From JANOBJ01 sp031411575 (lineage in GTDB: Bacteria > Pseudomonadota > Gammaproteobacteria > Burkholderiales > Burkholderiaceae_C), in contig JANOBJ010000183.1 in NCBI GenBank assembly GCA_031411575.1, positions 1 to 13,583 on the forward strand: a stretch of DNA of 13,583 nucleotides, written 5' to 3'. The translations under genes and the position numbers were made by a program. The notes under the pieces are model-generated. The model did not search any database. It was not told where the DNA came from and was given only the letters and a program-made list of their open reading frames with translations. This document shows positions 6,324-13,583 of the stretch, piece after piece. The first letter of the stretch is position 1; every line of letters begins with the position of its first letter.

Positions 6324-8123
6324 ATGAGAACCCAAACCATGACGTCTCCCACCGAATTCACCGTGCCAGTGTGTTCGTTCCGCCGATTGCGCGCGAGCTT
6401 GGCCGTGCTCGTAACCGCCGTGCTAACCTCCTGCGGCGGTGGCGGCGAAATCACGGTAGACCCGCCAGCCAGCGCTGTCGCCGTTTCGAATCCGCGCGCC
6501 CTGCCAGCCGAGTACCTGGCGCGTCAGGCGGTGGCCTACGGACCGTACCGTACCGCCGCGAGCGCCAATGACCTTGCGAACGAGGTCATCCCGCCATCCA
6601 ATATCAAGCAGGACATGGACCTGCTGGTAGCGGGTAACTTCCGTCTGATCCGGGTGTTCGACAGCAGCGACAAGGTGGCGAAACAGACCCTGGATGTCAT
6701 CGTTGACAACGGTCTGGACGTCAAGATGCAGCTCGGTGCCTTCATGGGTGGCTTCAAGTTTGTCGCAAACCCCCTCAAGGTCGAGCAGATAAAGACAGCC
6801 AATTTGCGGGAGCTTGATCGAGCCATTGCACTGGCCAACAACCCGAAGTACCGCGACGTCATCCTGACGGTCAGCGTCGGCAACGAAAACATTGTGGATT
6901 TTTCGGCCGAACGGCTTGACCCGGTGGACTTGGCGGCCTATATCAAGTATGTGAGGGACCGTGTTCCGCAACCGGTGACCACCGACGACAACTTCCAGGT
7001 TTTCAGCAACCCGATTCCCAAGGCGTTACTCGATCAGATTGACTTCGTAGCCATCCATGCCTACCCCGTCATCGATACCGAGTTCCCCAACAGTCCGCTC
7101 TATTGGGATTGGAAGCAGTTGAGCGTGCCGGCCGGCCCGGCCCGAGCCGCGGCCATGATGGACGCCAGCATCGTCGAACTGAAAAAGCAGTTTCAGGCCA
7201 CACGTGACGCACTCAACAGCGTGGGGCTCAGCAAGATGCCGGTCGTGATCACAGAGACGGGCTGGAAAGCCCGCATTACTGGCAATCAGGCCTTCCGGGC
7301 CCATCCGGTCAATCAGAAGATGTATTTCCAGCGCCTCGAGACGTGGCGACGGGAGAGCCGTTTGAGCGGGACGGGACCAGTCAATATCTTCTATTTCGAA
7401 GCGTTCGACGAGCCATGGAAGCTTGGCGACGACGGCTGGGGCCTGTTTAACAAGGACCGAAAGGCCCGGTATGTGGTCCAAAACCTGTATCCGCAGAGCA
7501 ACTGGGAAAACGCCAGCCTGACCGATGCCGACGCGGTGTACTTCGTGCCACCGGTCATTGGCGCCCCCTTCACTGGAAATGTCTTTACCCTGTATTCTGA
7601 CGCGCCGGGCGCCTCGCTTGTCGCTGGCTACAACCTCGACGCTTTCGACGGTTTCACGGCTCCCCGAAACCTGGCCGACACGACCATCGCCGCAGCGCCA
7701 GGCGACGGGGCGGTGAGCATGCGCATTACGCCTGCACCAGCGGGCTTCGGGTGGGGACTGCTGTACAACCCTCAAACTGGAGGTACTACCCAAAATCTCG
7801 CGGCATTCAATTCAGTAGGGGCTTGGATTAACACGACTTACCCAGGCAAGATCGAGATCGGACTCTCAACGCTCGACGTTGATGGCAATGCTCAGGAGGC
7901 TTTCGTCCAGATCGGTAACGGCGAGTACGGCTATTGCAACACTGGGGCGTGGTGCCGGGTATCGATACCGCTGCAGGCGTTCCAGGCGGTCAATCCCAAA
8001 CTAGACTTCCGCTTGGTGGTCAACCCCTTCTATATTGCCGACCGCTACAGCTTCACCGGCAAGGCGTCGGGATCGAACATCCGCATTCCGCTGAACGTCG
8101 ACGGCATCGGTTGGAGCCGTTGA
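6324..8123 (+). CDS. GH17 β-1,3-glucanase/transglucosylase lipoprotein with C-terminal jelly-roll domain
   Basis: Start 6324 is preferred because GAGG at 6311-6314 is 9 bases upstream; ATG 6318 and 6339 are alternatives. The protein has 599 residues. The signal peptide ends LTSC (Cys37) followed by GGGG, so it is a lipoprotein. The GH17 (β/α)8 domain covers about 65-395: AVAYGPYR, FRLIRVFD (106-113), VSVGNEN with acid/base Glu188, FVAIHAYP, VVITETGW with nucleophile Glu311, FYFEAFDEPWK (356-366), then GWGLFNKDRKARYVV. Residues about 415-599 form a second β-rich domain (YNLDAFDGF, GAWCRVSIPLQAF, DGIGW) resembling a galactose-binding-like/ExoP-type jelly roll, probably for glucan binding. GH17 enzymes cut β-1,3-glucan or transfer its fragments; which of these applies is not visible here. 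It follows the porin by 11 bases and is surely co-transcribed. It shares its GH17 subtype with the gene at 12134-13081. Confidence 0.9.
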   Translation: MRTQTMTSPTEFTVPVCSFRRLRASLAVLVTAVLTSCGGGGEITVDPPASAVAVSNPRALPAEYLARQAVAYGPYRTAASANDLANEVIPPSNIKQDMDLLVAGNFRLIRVFDSSDKVAKQTLDVIVDNGLDVKMQLGAFMGGFKFVANPLKVEQIKTANLRELDRAIALANNPKYRDVILTVSVGNENIVDFSAERLDPVDLAAYIKYVRDRVPQPVTTDDNFQVFSNPIPKALLDQIDFVAIHAYPVIDTEFPNSPLYWDWKQLSVPAGPARAAAMMDASIVELKKQFQATRDALNSVGLSKMPVVITETGWKARITGNQAFRAHPVNQKMYFQRLETWRRESRLSGTGPVNIFYFEAFDEPWKLGDDGWGLFNKDRKARYVVQNLYPQSNWENASLTDADAVYFVPPVIGAPFTGNVFTLYSDAPGASLVAGYNLDAFDGFTAPRNLADTTIAAAPGDGAVSMRITPAPAGFGWGLLYNPQTGGTTQNLAAFNSVGAWINTTYPGKIEIGLSTLDVDGNAQEAFVQIGNGEYGYCNTGAWCRVSIPLQAFQAVNPKLDFRLVVNPFYIADRYSFTGKASGSNIRIPLNVDGIGWSR

Positions 8124-8135
8124 GCGACCGCTCAT

Positions 8136-8177
8136 ATCATTCTCCGGCGATTCCCGCCGGGGAATGATTACTTTTCT
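8136..8177 (+). terminator. Rho-independent terminator-like hairpin after the GH17 lipoprotein
   Basis: Stem 8136-8149 pairs with 8155-8168: 14 positions, 13 Watson-Crick plus one U·G, around a 5-base loop. A T-rich tail TACTTTTCT follows. It begins 13 bases after the GH17 stop. It may reduce, rather than abolish, transcription into the GH30 gene, for which I see no separate operator. Confidence 0.75.
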
Positions 8178-8178
8178 G

Positions 8179-8217
8179 CCTGAAACGGCTGGCATGTCAG
8201 CGCTCCAGCCGTTCAGG
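8179..8217 (+). promoter_or_regulatory. Second hairpin in the leader of the GH30 gene
   Basis: CCTGAAACGGCTGG (8179-8192) pairs with CCAGCCGTTCAGG (8205-8217): 13 base pairs with one bulged A (one of the three A's at 8183-8185) and a 12-base loop. No T tract follows. It starts right after the terminator tail and ends 17 bases before the GH30 start, so it could protect the 5' end of a processed transcript or hinder translation. Function is unknown. Confidence 0.5.
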
Positions 8218-8234
8218 TCTCGAACCCATCCGAG

Positions 8235-9563
8235 ATGCACAGCTTTCTCACCGCCCAAGGTACAGAGTACCACCTGACTCCAGTTGAGCTGCCGCAAGCC
8301 ACCGACGACATGGGGCCACCGGCCTCACTCTGGGTCTATCCGGACAAGTCATTTCAGACCATGCTCGGGTTCGGGGGCGCATTCACGGAAGCGGCTGCGC
8401 ACACTTGGCTGGCACTGAGCCGACCGCAGCAAGACGCCGTGCTGAGGGCCTGCTTCGACCCCGAAATGGGTCATGGCTACACCCTGTGCCGCGTACACAT
8501 GAACAGCTGCGACTTTTCACTGGGCAACTACGCCCATGCAGACACACCCGGTGACACCGTCCTGCGCGATTTCAGCATCGCGCGGGATGAGCAAGCCTTG
8601 CTACCCTTCATTCAGTCGGCGCAGCGGGTGGCACGCGCTCCTATCCGGCTGCTGGTGTCGCCCTGGAGCCCGCCGGCCTGGATGAAATCGAATCGCGAGA
8701 TGAACAACGGTGGGCGGCTGCTCCCCGAGTACCGTGATGCTTGGGCGACCTGTTACGTGCGATTCATCCAAGCCTACGCTGAACGCGGCGTTCCCGTCTG
8801 GGGCGTCTCGGTGCAAAACGAGCCTGCGGCCATTCAGCGCTGGGATTCCTGCGTCTATAGCGCCGAAGAAGAGCGCGATTTCGTTCGGGATCACCTGGGT
8901 CCTCAGCTGGAGGCTGCGGGACTGGGCCATGTAAAGATCGTGATCTGGGACCACAACCGCGACCTGATGGTGGAACGCGCCAGCACCGTCTACGCCGATC
9001 AGGAGGCAGCAAAATACGTCTGGGGAACTGGCTTCCATTGGTATGGCGAAGATCACTTCGACCATGTTCAACTGGTGCACGACGCCTGGCCGGACAAGCA
9101 ATTGCTGTTCACAGAGGGCTGCCAGGAGGGTGGCCCTCACGCGGGCTCCTGGACGCTGGGCGAGCGCTACGCACGGTCCATGATCAACGATATCAACCGT
9201 TGGACCGTCGGCTGGATCGATTGGAACCTCCTGCTGGACCAGCAAGGTGGCCCTAACCACGTGGGCAACTACTGCAGCGCGCCGATCCTGGTGGACACCC
9301 ATCGGGACCGCTTCGAGTGCCAAAGCTCTTACCATTACATTGGGCACTTTGCGCGGTTTGTACGGTCAGGCGCCAAACGCATCTTGTGCGCTTCGACCCG
9401 CGAGGCTCTGGAAGCGACGGCGTTCGTCAATCCCGACGGCGGTGTTGTTGTGGTCGCCATGAACCGCACCGATCAGTCACTGCCGTTTTGCCTCGGTATC
9501 GATAGTAGAAAGCACCATGCGGCGCTACCGGCACGGTCAATCGCCACTTTCCTGCTGCCGTAG
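8235..9563 (+). CDS. GH30 β-glucosidase / β-1,6-glucanase, no signal peptide (probably cytoplasmic)
   Basis: Protein of 442 residues. ATG 8235 is the first start after an in-frame stop at 8181, and the protein begins directly with the fold, so no export signal is lost by this choice. GH30 motifs in order: MLGFGGAFTEAA (43-54), YTLCRVHMNSCDFS (82-95), LVSPWSPPAWMK (140-151), VSVQNEP with acid/base Glu196, GFHWYG (266-271), LFTEGC with nucleophile Glu294. The C-terminal β-sandwich holds NPDGGVVVVAMN and ends ATFLLP. The family includes β-glucosylceramidases, exo-β-1,6-glucosidases and endo-β-1,6-glucanases; in marine laminarin degraders GH30 enzymes remove β-1,6 branches. The same role on imported branched oligosaccharides is inferred here. 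Ribosome-binding site is weak (only CCGAG beside the start). Two hairpins separate it from the GH17 gene upstream. Confidence 0.9.
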   Translation: MHSFLTAQGTEYHLTPVELPQATDDMGPPASLWVYPDKSFQTMLGFGGAFTEAAAHTWLALSRPQQDAVLRACFDPEMGHGYTLCRVHMNSCDFSLGNYAHADTPGDTVLRDFSIARDEQALLPFIQSAQRVARAPIRLLVSPWSPPAWMKSNREMNNGGRLLPEYRDAWATCYVRFIQAYAERGVPVWGVSVQNEPAAIQRWDSCVYSAEEERDFVRDHLGPQLEAAGLGHVKIVIWDHNRDLMVERASTVYADQEAAKYVWGTGFHWYGEDHFDHVQLVHDAWPDKQLLFTEGCQEGGPHAGSWTLGERYARSMINDINRWTVGWIDWNLLLDQQGGPNHVGNYCSAPILVDTHRDRFECQSSYHYIGHFARFVRSGAKRILCASTREALEATAFVNPDGGVVVVAMNRTDQSLPFCLGIDSRKHHAALPARSIATFLLP

Positions 9564-9650
9564 TCCGGTGCGTTGAGCGCCGCGCTCGCCTTGACAAGGA
9601 ACGCCCATCCCAAAAGTTTGGTAGTCAGTTGACGGAGCGGAAGCGCGCCG

Positions 9651-9700
9651 TTCTGTGCCCCGACCACCTTCGCGGCGGGCCTCTACGCTCAGGCACAGAA
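9651..9700. repeat. Inverted repeat in the convergent intergenic gap
   Basis: TTCTGTGCC (9651-9659) and GGCACAGAA (9692-9700) are perfect 9-bp inverted arms 32 bases apart. They lie between the converging GH30 and transporter-GH17 genes (gap 9564-9726). A smaller inverted repeat, GAGCGCCGCGCTC, is at 9573-9585. These could act as bidirectional transcription stops, but neither has a T tract, and nothing else is visible in this gap. Confidence 0.35.
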
Positions 9701-9726
9701 TCAGAAACACCGCCCGCGCACCGCTC

Positions 9727-12084
9727 TCAGATCGCATACTTAAGGCATTCGTCCTTGTCCCAGAGGCCCCAATGCGCGCCCACCTCTCCCTCCTGACCGA
9801 GCTTCCACGGCTCGTCGAACGAGGAAAAGTAAAACAGCTTGACGCCCTCGCGCCGGGCCCATTCCTGCACCTCGATGAAGTAGCGCATCGCGTTCTCGAC
9901 CGAGGGCACGGCATCCGACACCGGCTGACCCTTGCCCGGCCATCCTGTCTCGGCAACGATCACTCGCTTTTCACCGGCAGCGGCCTGCACCAGAGCGTGC
10001 ATGCGCTTCAGGTACAGCCATGCATGGCCGATGTCGGCACCTTCCCAGAACGGATAGCAGTTCGGTAACACGACGTCGCAGGCCGCGACCAAATCCGGCC
10101 GCTCGAGGAACTGGTAGTACGCGTCGACACAGCCTACCGGCACATCCGCTGGCATGGCGGCCCGTACGCGTTGAAGGTAACTCACCAATTCCTGCTCGGG
10201 CAGTTCCCCGCGCAGTAGCACCTCATTCCCTACCACCGCGATATCTACCAGGCCCTGGTCTGCCAGTTTCAACAACCCCTGGATTTCTCGTTCGTTGCGT
10301 TCGCGATCGGCACCGATCCACGCGCCCACCATGGTCTTGAGTCCGTTGGCGCGGGCAATCCCGGGGATCAACTCGTGGCCGTCGGTGCATGCGAAGCTGC
10401 GCACCCAGCGAGTGGTGGGGGCGACGATCTCCATGCGACGCTGGATCTGCTGAGGAGAGAGCACGTCACCTGCGCCCTGCCCCTCGGCATAGGGGCTGAA
10501 ACAGAGACCGTACACGCGGGCCGAGAGCATTTCCACGAAGTGCACGCGCAACGCGTCGGCCGTCTTGTCGGCCATCGGCGAATTGCTCGGAGACGGCAGG
10601 TCTATGCCGCGATCCTTCAAGGATACTCGGGCGCCTGACAGCCGAGAGGACCCGGCAGCGGCCAGCCCCTTGCGCCGCTGGAGTTCGGCATTTACCTCCA
10701 TGGCGCGCCTTTCGTCCAGGTCGTAGTTGCGCATGATCCACATGGCAAGCAAGGTCCCGAAGATTGGTACACCGGAGTAGAAGAGCCGCAGTCCGTCAAC
10801 GGCGCCAGCGGGCTGAACGAGGGCACCCGGGGTGAAGGCCACGAATGACATGATGGCTCCACTGAGCAGGCCCGCGACAGCAAAACCCAGCTTCACCATC
10901 CACCAGTAGATCGCGCCGAAGATGCCTTCACGCCGCTTGCCAGTGGCCAATTCGTCCAGGTCGCAAACGTCGGCCGTCATCGACATCATGAGCGTGAACA
11001 GCCCGCCAATACCGAACGAGAAGAAAGGCAATGCAAACATGAACATCCAGGGCTTGCCGGGTACCATCAGGAACCATAGCAAGATGTAGCCAAGCAGGGA
11101 GATGCCCTGCGAAAGCATGAAGGCCAACTTCTTGCCTACCTTGCGCGACATCCAGGCCACCGTCGGTATGACGGCGAACGTGGTGACCAGCGCACCGATG
11201 CTGCCAAACAGCGTGGGCCAGATGCCGGCAGCGGCGGTATTGCCGTTAAAGAGGTGATAGACAACGATGAAGAACGAGAACGCCGCCACCGTGTTGAAGG
11301 CGTTGAAGATCAGGAAAGTGGCGAAACACAGCTTGCGGAACGGCACGCAGCCAAAAGCCTCCTTGAAGCCGTCCAGCATTTCCTTGAAGCCCAGGCCCAC
11401 GCTCGCCAGGCTCAGCGGGATGAGGTGGGTGTCATCCTTTGTCGAGCGGCTGGGGAGGAACAGCGCCGGCACCATCGCGAGCAGCATGCACGCCACGCCG
11501 ACCCAGACTGACAACGTGCGCGCGGCGGAGTCGGCGTTCGGGAACCACTTCGGGTCGTACATCACAACCCAGAACCACGGCGCGATGACCCAGGCCCACT
11601 GACCGATCCACTGCGCCACGGCCATGATGCTGGTGCGCTCGTGGAAGTCGTCGCTCATCTCGTAGCCCATGGCCACGTAGGGAATGCTGAACACCGTCAG
11701 CCCCGTGAAGAAGATGAGCGACCAGAACAGGAAATAGAGGAAGTTGTAGGTCAGCCCGTCCGCGCGGTGGAGCTGCCACATCGCCACGAAGCCGACGCCC
11801 AACATGATGGCACCGATGAACACGTACTGCCGGCGCCGACCCCACTTTGACCTTGTGTTGTCGGAGATGAACCCCATGATCGGGTCGAGGATCGCATCAT
11901 AGGCCCGCGGCAGAAAGAACAGGATGCCCCACATCCATGTCGGGAAACCCATGTCCTGAACCAGCACCACCATGAAGATGCCGAGCGCCGCCGGGAACAT
12001 CTGGTTGGCCAGCATGCCCAGTCCGAAGGCGACCTTCTGCCCGAATGGGACCTTGCGGCTGGTGGTAGCGGCGGATGCGGTCAT
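9727..12084 (-). CDS. GPH/MelB-type sugar:cation symporter fused to a C-terminal GH17 domain
   Basis: One uninterrupted frame of 785 residues with two modules. Residues about 10-465 are an MFS transporter of the glycoside-pentoside-hexuronide family. Hydrophobic helices run through to MWIMRNYDLDE near 448-457. PRAYDAILDPIMGFISDNT (59-77) holds Asp63 and Asp67, placed like cation-binding Asp55/Asp59 of MelB, and KWGRRRQ (80-86) is the family's loop 2-3 motif. A polar, Ser/Ala/Pro-rich linker spans about 470-515. Residues 523-785 are a complete GH17 domain: RVYGLCFSPY, WVRSFACTDG, VVGNEVLL with acid/base Glu621, NCYPFWEG, VAETGWPGKG with nucleophile Glu712, FYFSSFDEPWKLG. GPH carriers keep both ends in the cytoplasm, so the enzyme half should face inwards and could process sugar as it enters. 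Typical GPH proteins stop near residue 460. An internal ATG at 10575 (MADKT) has no convincing ribosome-binding site. It is the last gene of a minus-strand operon with two GH17 genes, 49 bases after the previous stop. Confidence 0.92.
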   Translation of the reverse strand: MTASAATTSRKVPFGQKVAFGLGMLANQMFPAALGIFMVVLVQDMGFPTWMWGILFFLPRAYDAILDPIMGFISDNTRSKWGRRRQYVFIGAIMLGVGFVAMWQLHRADGLTYNFLYFLFWSLIFFTGLTVFSIPYVAMGYEMSDDFHERTSIMAVAQWIGQWAWVIAPWFWVVMYDPKWFPNADSAARTLSVWVGVACMLLAMVPALFLPSRSTKDDTHLIPLSLASVGLGFKEMLDGFKEAFGCVPFRKLCFATFLIFNAFNTVAAFSFFIVVYHLFNGNTAAAGIWPTLFGSIGALVTTFAVIPTVAWMSRKVGKKLAFMLSQGISLLGYILLWFLMVPGKPWMFMFALPFFSFGIGGLFTLMMSMTADVCDLDELATGKRREGIFGAIYWWMVKLGFAVAGLLSGAIMSFVAFTPGALVQPAGAVDGLRLFYSGVPIFGTLLAMWIMRNYDLDERRAMEVNAELQRRKGLAAAGSSRLSGARVSLKDRGIDLPSPSNSPMADKTADALRVHFVEMLSARVYGLCFSPYAEGQGAGDVLSPQQIQRRMEIVAPTTRWVRSFACTDGHELIPGIARANGLKTMVGAWIGADRERNEREIQGLLKLADQGLVDIAVVGNEVLLRGELPEQELVSYLQRVRAAMPADVPVGCVDAYYQFLERPDLVAACDVVLPNCYPFWEGADIGHAWLYLKRMHALVQAAAGEKRVIVAETGWPGKGQPVSDAVPSVENAMRYFIEVQEWARREGVKLFYFSSFDEPWKLGQEGEVGAHWGLWDKDECLKYAI

Positions 12085-12133
12085 GAGTTGCTTTCTGTTG
12101 TGAGATACGCCACATGAATGATCGGCTTCGCCG

Positions 12134-13081
12134 TCAGCCAGTGGTGGCCGGCGGCATCAGCTCGGGATACCGCGTCTGCATCACGAGCTTGGGCTTGCGG
12201 TCCACGGTGAACAGGCCCCAGTGCTTCTCGGGCTCCAGGGGGTCGGGCGAGCCCTTCCAGTTTTCGTCGAAGGCCTCGAACACGAAACACAACAGGCCTT
12301 CGGCGCGTGTCCAGTCCATCAGATCCTGGTAATAGATCGCCTGCAACTCTTGCACTGCGTGTTCGGCATGCATGCCGCGGCCGTTGCTGTTGGTGCACCA
12401 GCCGGCCTCCGTGATGACCAGCGGCTTGTCAGGGTACAGGCGCGCTACGCTGTGCACGTTGTCCTTGCTGTAGTCGAGCGCTTCGTGAATATGCTTGTAC
12501 TCCCACACCGGATACGTGTGCAGCGAAATGAAGTCAAGCTCAGCCACCAGATCGCGCAACTTATGCTGCCAAGGCACGTAGTTTTCGCAGAAGGTCACTG
12601 GCTGATGCACTGCCGCCTTCACGCGGCGCACGTACTCGATCATCTTCGGTACCGGCACGAAGTGATCGGTCCAGTCGACCGTAGCCTCGTTGCCCACTGC
12701 CACGGAGAACACGATCTCGGGATAGCGGTTGGCCAGGGTCACCAGGCGCACAATTTCGGCGTCGTTCTCGGCCTTGTTCGCCTCAAGCTGCTCATCAGTG
12801 AAGGTGGCGCCCCAGGGGCACCCGAAGTTGTTCATCTCCGCACCCAGGTAGGCACCCAGCATCACCTGGAAGGGGAGCCGATCCTCGGCAATGACCTGAA
12901 GCACGCGGTCCGCGTGTTGACTGCAGTCGTACAGGCGCAACAGCTGCCAGTGCTTGCGCAGAATCGTGAGGTCTTCGCGGATTTCGTCCAGTGAAGGGTA
13001 GGCCTGGTCGCCCGGGTTCTGGCCGTCGCGGTAGCCGCTGTAGCAGATGGCGTTGCCCGAGGGCAGTTTCAGCATCGTCAT
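12134..13081 (-). CDS. GH17 family protein without signal peptide (probably cytoplasmic)
   Basis: Protein of 315 residues from ATG 13081, only 4 bases after the stop of the previous gene, with GGATGA about 6 bases upstream; ATG 13075 is an alternative. The frame is open further upstream but that part overlaps the preceding GH17 gene. The N-terminus (LPSGNAICYSGYRDGQNPG) enters the barrel directly with no signal. Motifs: WQLLRLYDCS (45-54), VAVGNEATVDW with acid/base Glu132, FISLHTYPVWEY (184-195), LVITEAGW with nucleophile Glu225, FVFEAFDENWKG (266-277), HWGLFTVDRKPK. The EAGW, VGNE.TVD and WGLF.DRK features place it with the GH17 lipoprotein at 6324-8123 rather than with its two operon neighbours. 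It could hydrolyse or rearrange β-1,3-oligosaccharides in the cytoplasm; the acceptor or donor cannot be read from sequence. Confidence 0.88.
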   Translation of the reverse strand: MTMLKLPSGNAICYSGYRDGQNPGDQAYPSLDEIREDLTILRKHWQLLRLYDCSQHADRVLQVIAEDRLPFQVMLGAYLGAEMNNFGCPWGATFTDEQLEANKAENDAEIVRLVTLANRYPEIVFSVAVGNEATVDWTDHFVPVPKMIEYVRRVKAAVHQPVTFCENYVPWQHKLRDLVAELDFISLHTYPVWEYKHIHEALDYSKDNVHSVARLYPDKPLVITEAGWCTNSNGRGMHAEHAVQELQAIYYQDLMDWTRAEGLLCFVFEAFDENWKGSPDPLEPEKHWGLFTVDRKPKLVMQTRYPELMPPATTG

Positions 13082-13085
13082 CGGG

Positions 13086-13583
13086 TCATCCAAACTTGAG
13101 CGCGCCGTTCGTGTCCCAGAGGCCCCAGTAGGCACCGACATCGCCTTCGGCGCCCACCTTCCACGATTCGTCAAAAGCTGAAAAGTAGAAGATCTCGATG
13201 CCGTCTTCTTCGGCCCAACGGCAGCAGTCGACGAAGTACTGCATTGCCCCTTCACGAGAGGGCACTGCCCCATGGAACGGGCTGCCCTGGTCGGGCCAGC
13301 CGGTCTCGCTGATCAGTACGCGCTTGCCCGGCGCCGCAGCGCGCGTGCGCTGCACCATGGACTGCATGTAGGCAAGGGCATGCTCTCGCGCGCATCCTTC
13401 CCAGAAGGGGTAACAGTTGGTCATCACGACGTCGCAGGCGGCGGTGATGCGCGGGTGTTTTTCGAACAGGTAGTAGGCATCGACATAGCCCACCGGAACG
13501 CCGGGCAGCGCATCCTTGACCCGCTGGATACAGGCGAGCAGTTCGTCCTCGCTCATGTCCTCGCGCAGCAACACTTCGTTGCC
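13086..13583 (-). CDS. GH17 family protein, C-terminal part only (start outside window)
   Basis: The last 165 residues of a GH17 protein; the frame stays open to the right edge, and the first visible codons encode GNEV with the acid/base Glu at 13575-13577, so about the first half of the barrel is missing. Visible motifs: GNEVLLRED, GYVDAYY, CDVVMTNCYPFWEG, LISETGWPDQG with the nucleophile Glu93 of the visible part, FYFSAFDESWKVG, WGLWDTNGALKFG. By hand alignment about 90 of 165 residues (~55%) match the GH17 half of the transporter fusion, so the two share a recent common origin. Whether it has a signal peptide, a fused partner or a single domain cannot be told. Its promoter, and any operator for the minus-strand operon, lies beyond the window. 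Confidence 0.9.
   Translation of the reverse strand, partial: GNEVLLREDMSEDELLACIQRVKDALPGVPVGYVDAYYLFEKHPRITAACDVVMTNCYPFWEGCAREHALAYMQSMVQRTRAAAPGKRVLISETGWPDQGSPFHGAVPSREGAMQYFVDCCRWAEEDGIEIFYFSAFDESWKVGAEGDVGAYWGLWDTNGALKFG

Noticed and set aside
10527..10700. Transporter-GH17 junction considered as two genes joined by a sequencing error, or a second start at ATG 10575
   Set aside because: The frame is continuous with a plausible polar linker, with no stop in between and no convincing ribosome-binding site before the internal ATG. It remains worth checking against relatives.
13082..13273. Upstream extension of the 12134-13081 GH17 gene to 13273
   Set aside because: That stretch is the coding region of the preceding GH17 gene in another frame; the GH17 fold starts after ATG 13081, which is 4 bases past the previous stop.

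Overview
The window is a β-1,3-glucan (laminarin/callose/curdlan-type) utilisation locus from a high-GC Gram-negative bacterium. A betaproteobacterium of the order Burkholderiales is the best guess. The reasons are several lipoproteins whose lipobox cysteine is followed by a GGG(G) run, a classical outer-membrane porin ending in YKF, and the codon use. I cannot name a genus from the sequence alone.

Layout. On the minus strand at the left edge lies a large lipoprotein with a proline-rich linker and a carbohydrate-binding-like domain (1-1326, C-terminus outside the window). Next comes a two-gene minus-strand operon: GH81 endo-β-1,3-glucanase (2457-4727), then GH16 laminarinase lipoprotein (1558-2460), overlapping by ATGA. 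Diverging from it on the plus strand are an outer-membrane porin (4945-6312), a GH17 lipoprotein (6324-8123) and a GH30 enzyme without a signal peptide (8235-9563). Two stable hairpins separate the last two genes. Converging from the right edge is a minus-strand operon: a partial GH17 (13086-13583), a second GH17 without signal peptide (12134-13081) and a 785-residue protein that joins a MelB/GPH-type sugar:cation symporter to a C-terminal GH17 domain (9727-12084). No stretch longer than 300 bases lacks a gene, and I saw no RNA gene, insertion sequence or CRISPR array.

Working model (inference). GH16, GH81 and the GH17 lipoprotein cut the polymer outside the cell or in the periplasm, and the porin admits the oligosaccharides. 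The symporter half of the fusion carries them across the inner membrane. Its own GH17 domain (predicted cytoplasmic), the two neighbouring GH17 proteins and GH30 then finish the breakdown, GH30 probably removing β-1,6 branches or terminal glucose. There is no SusC/SusD pair or TonB-dependent receptor in the window.

Regulation. An identical 14-bp palindrome, TGAAAGCGCTTTCA, typical of a LacI-family operator, stands before the lipoprotein gene, the GH81-GH16 operon and the porin operon. It marks these as one regulon, but the regulator gene is not in the window. The most unusual item is the transporter-glycosidase fusion, followed by the presence of four GH17 modules of two kinds in one locus.
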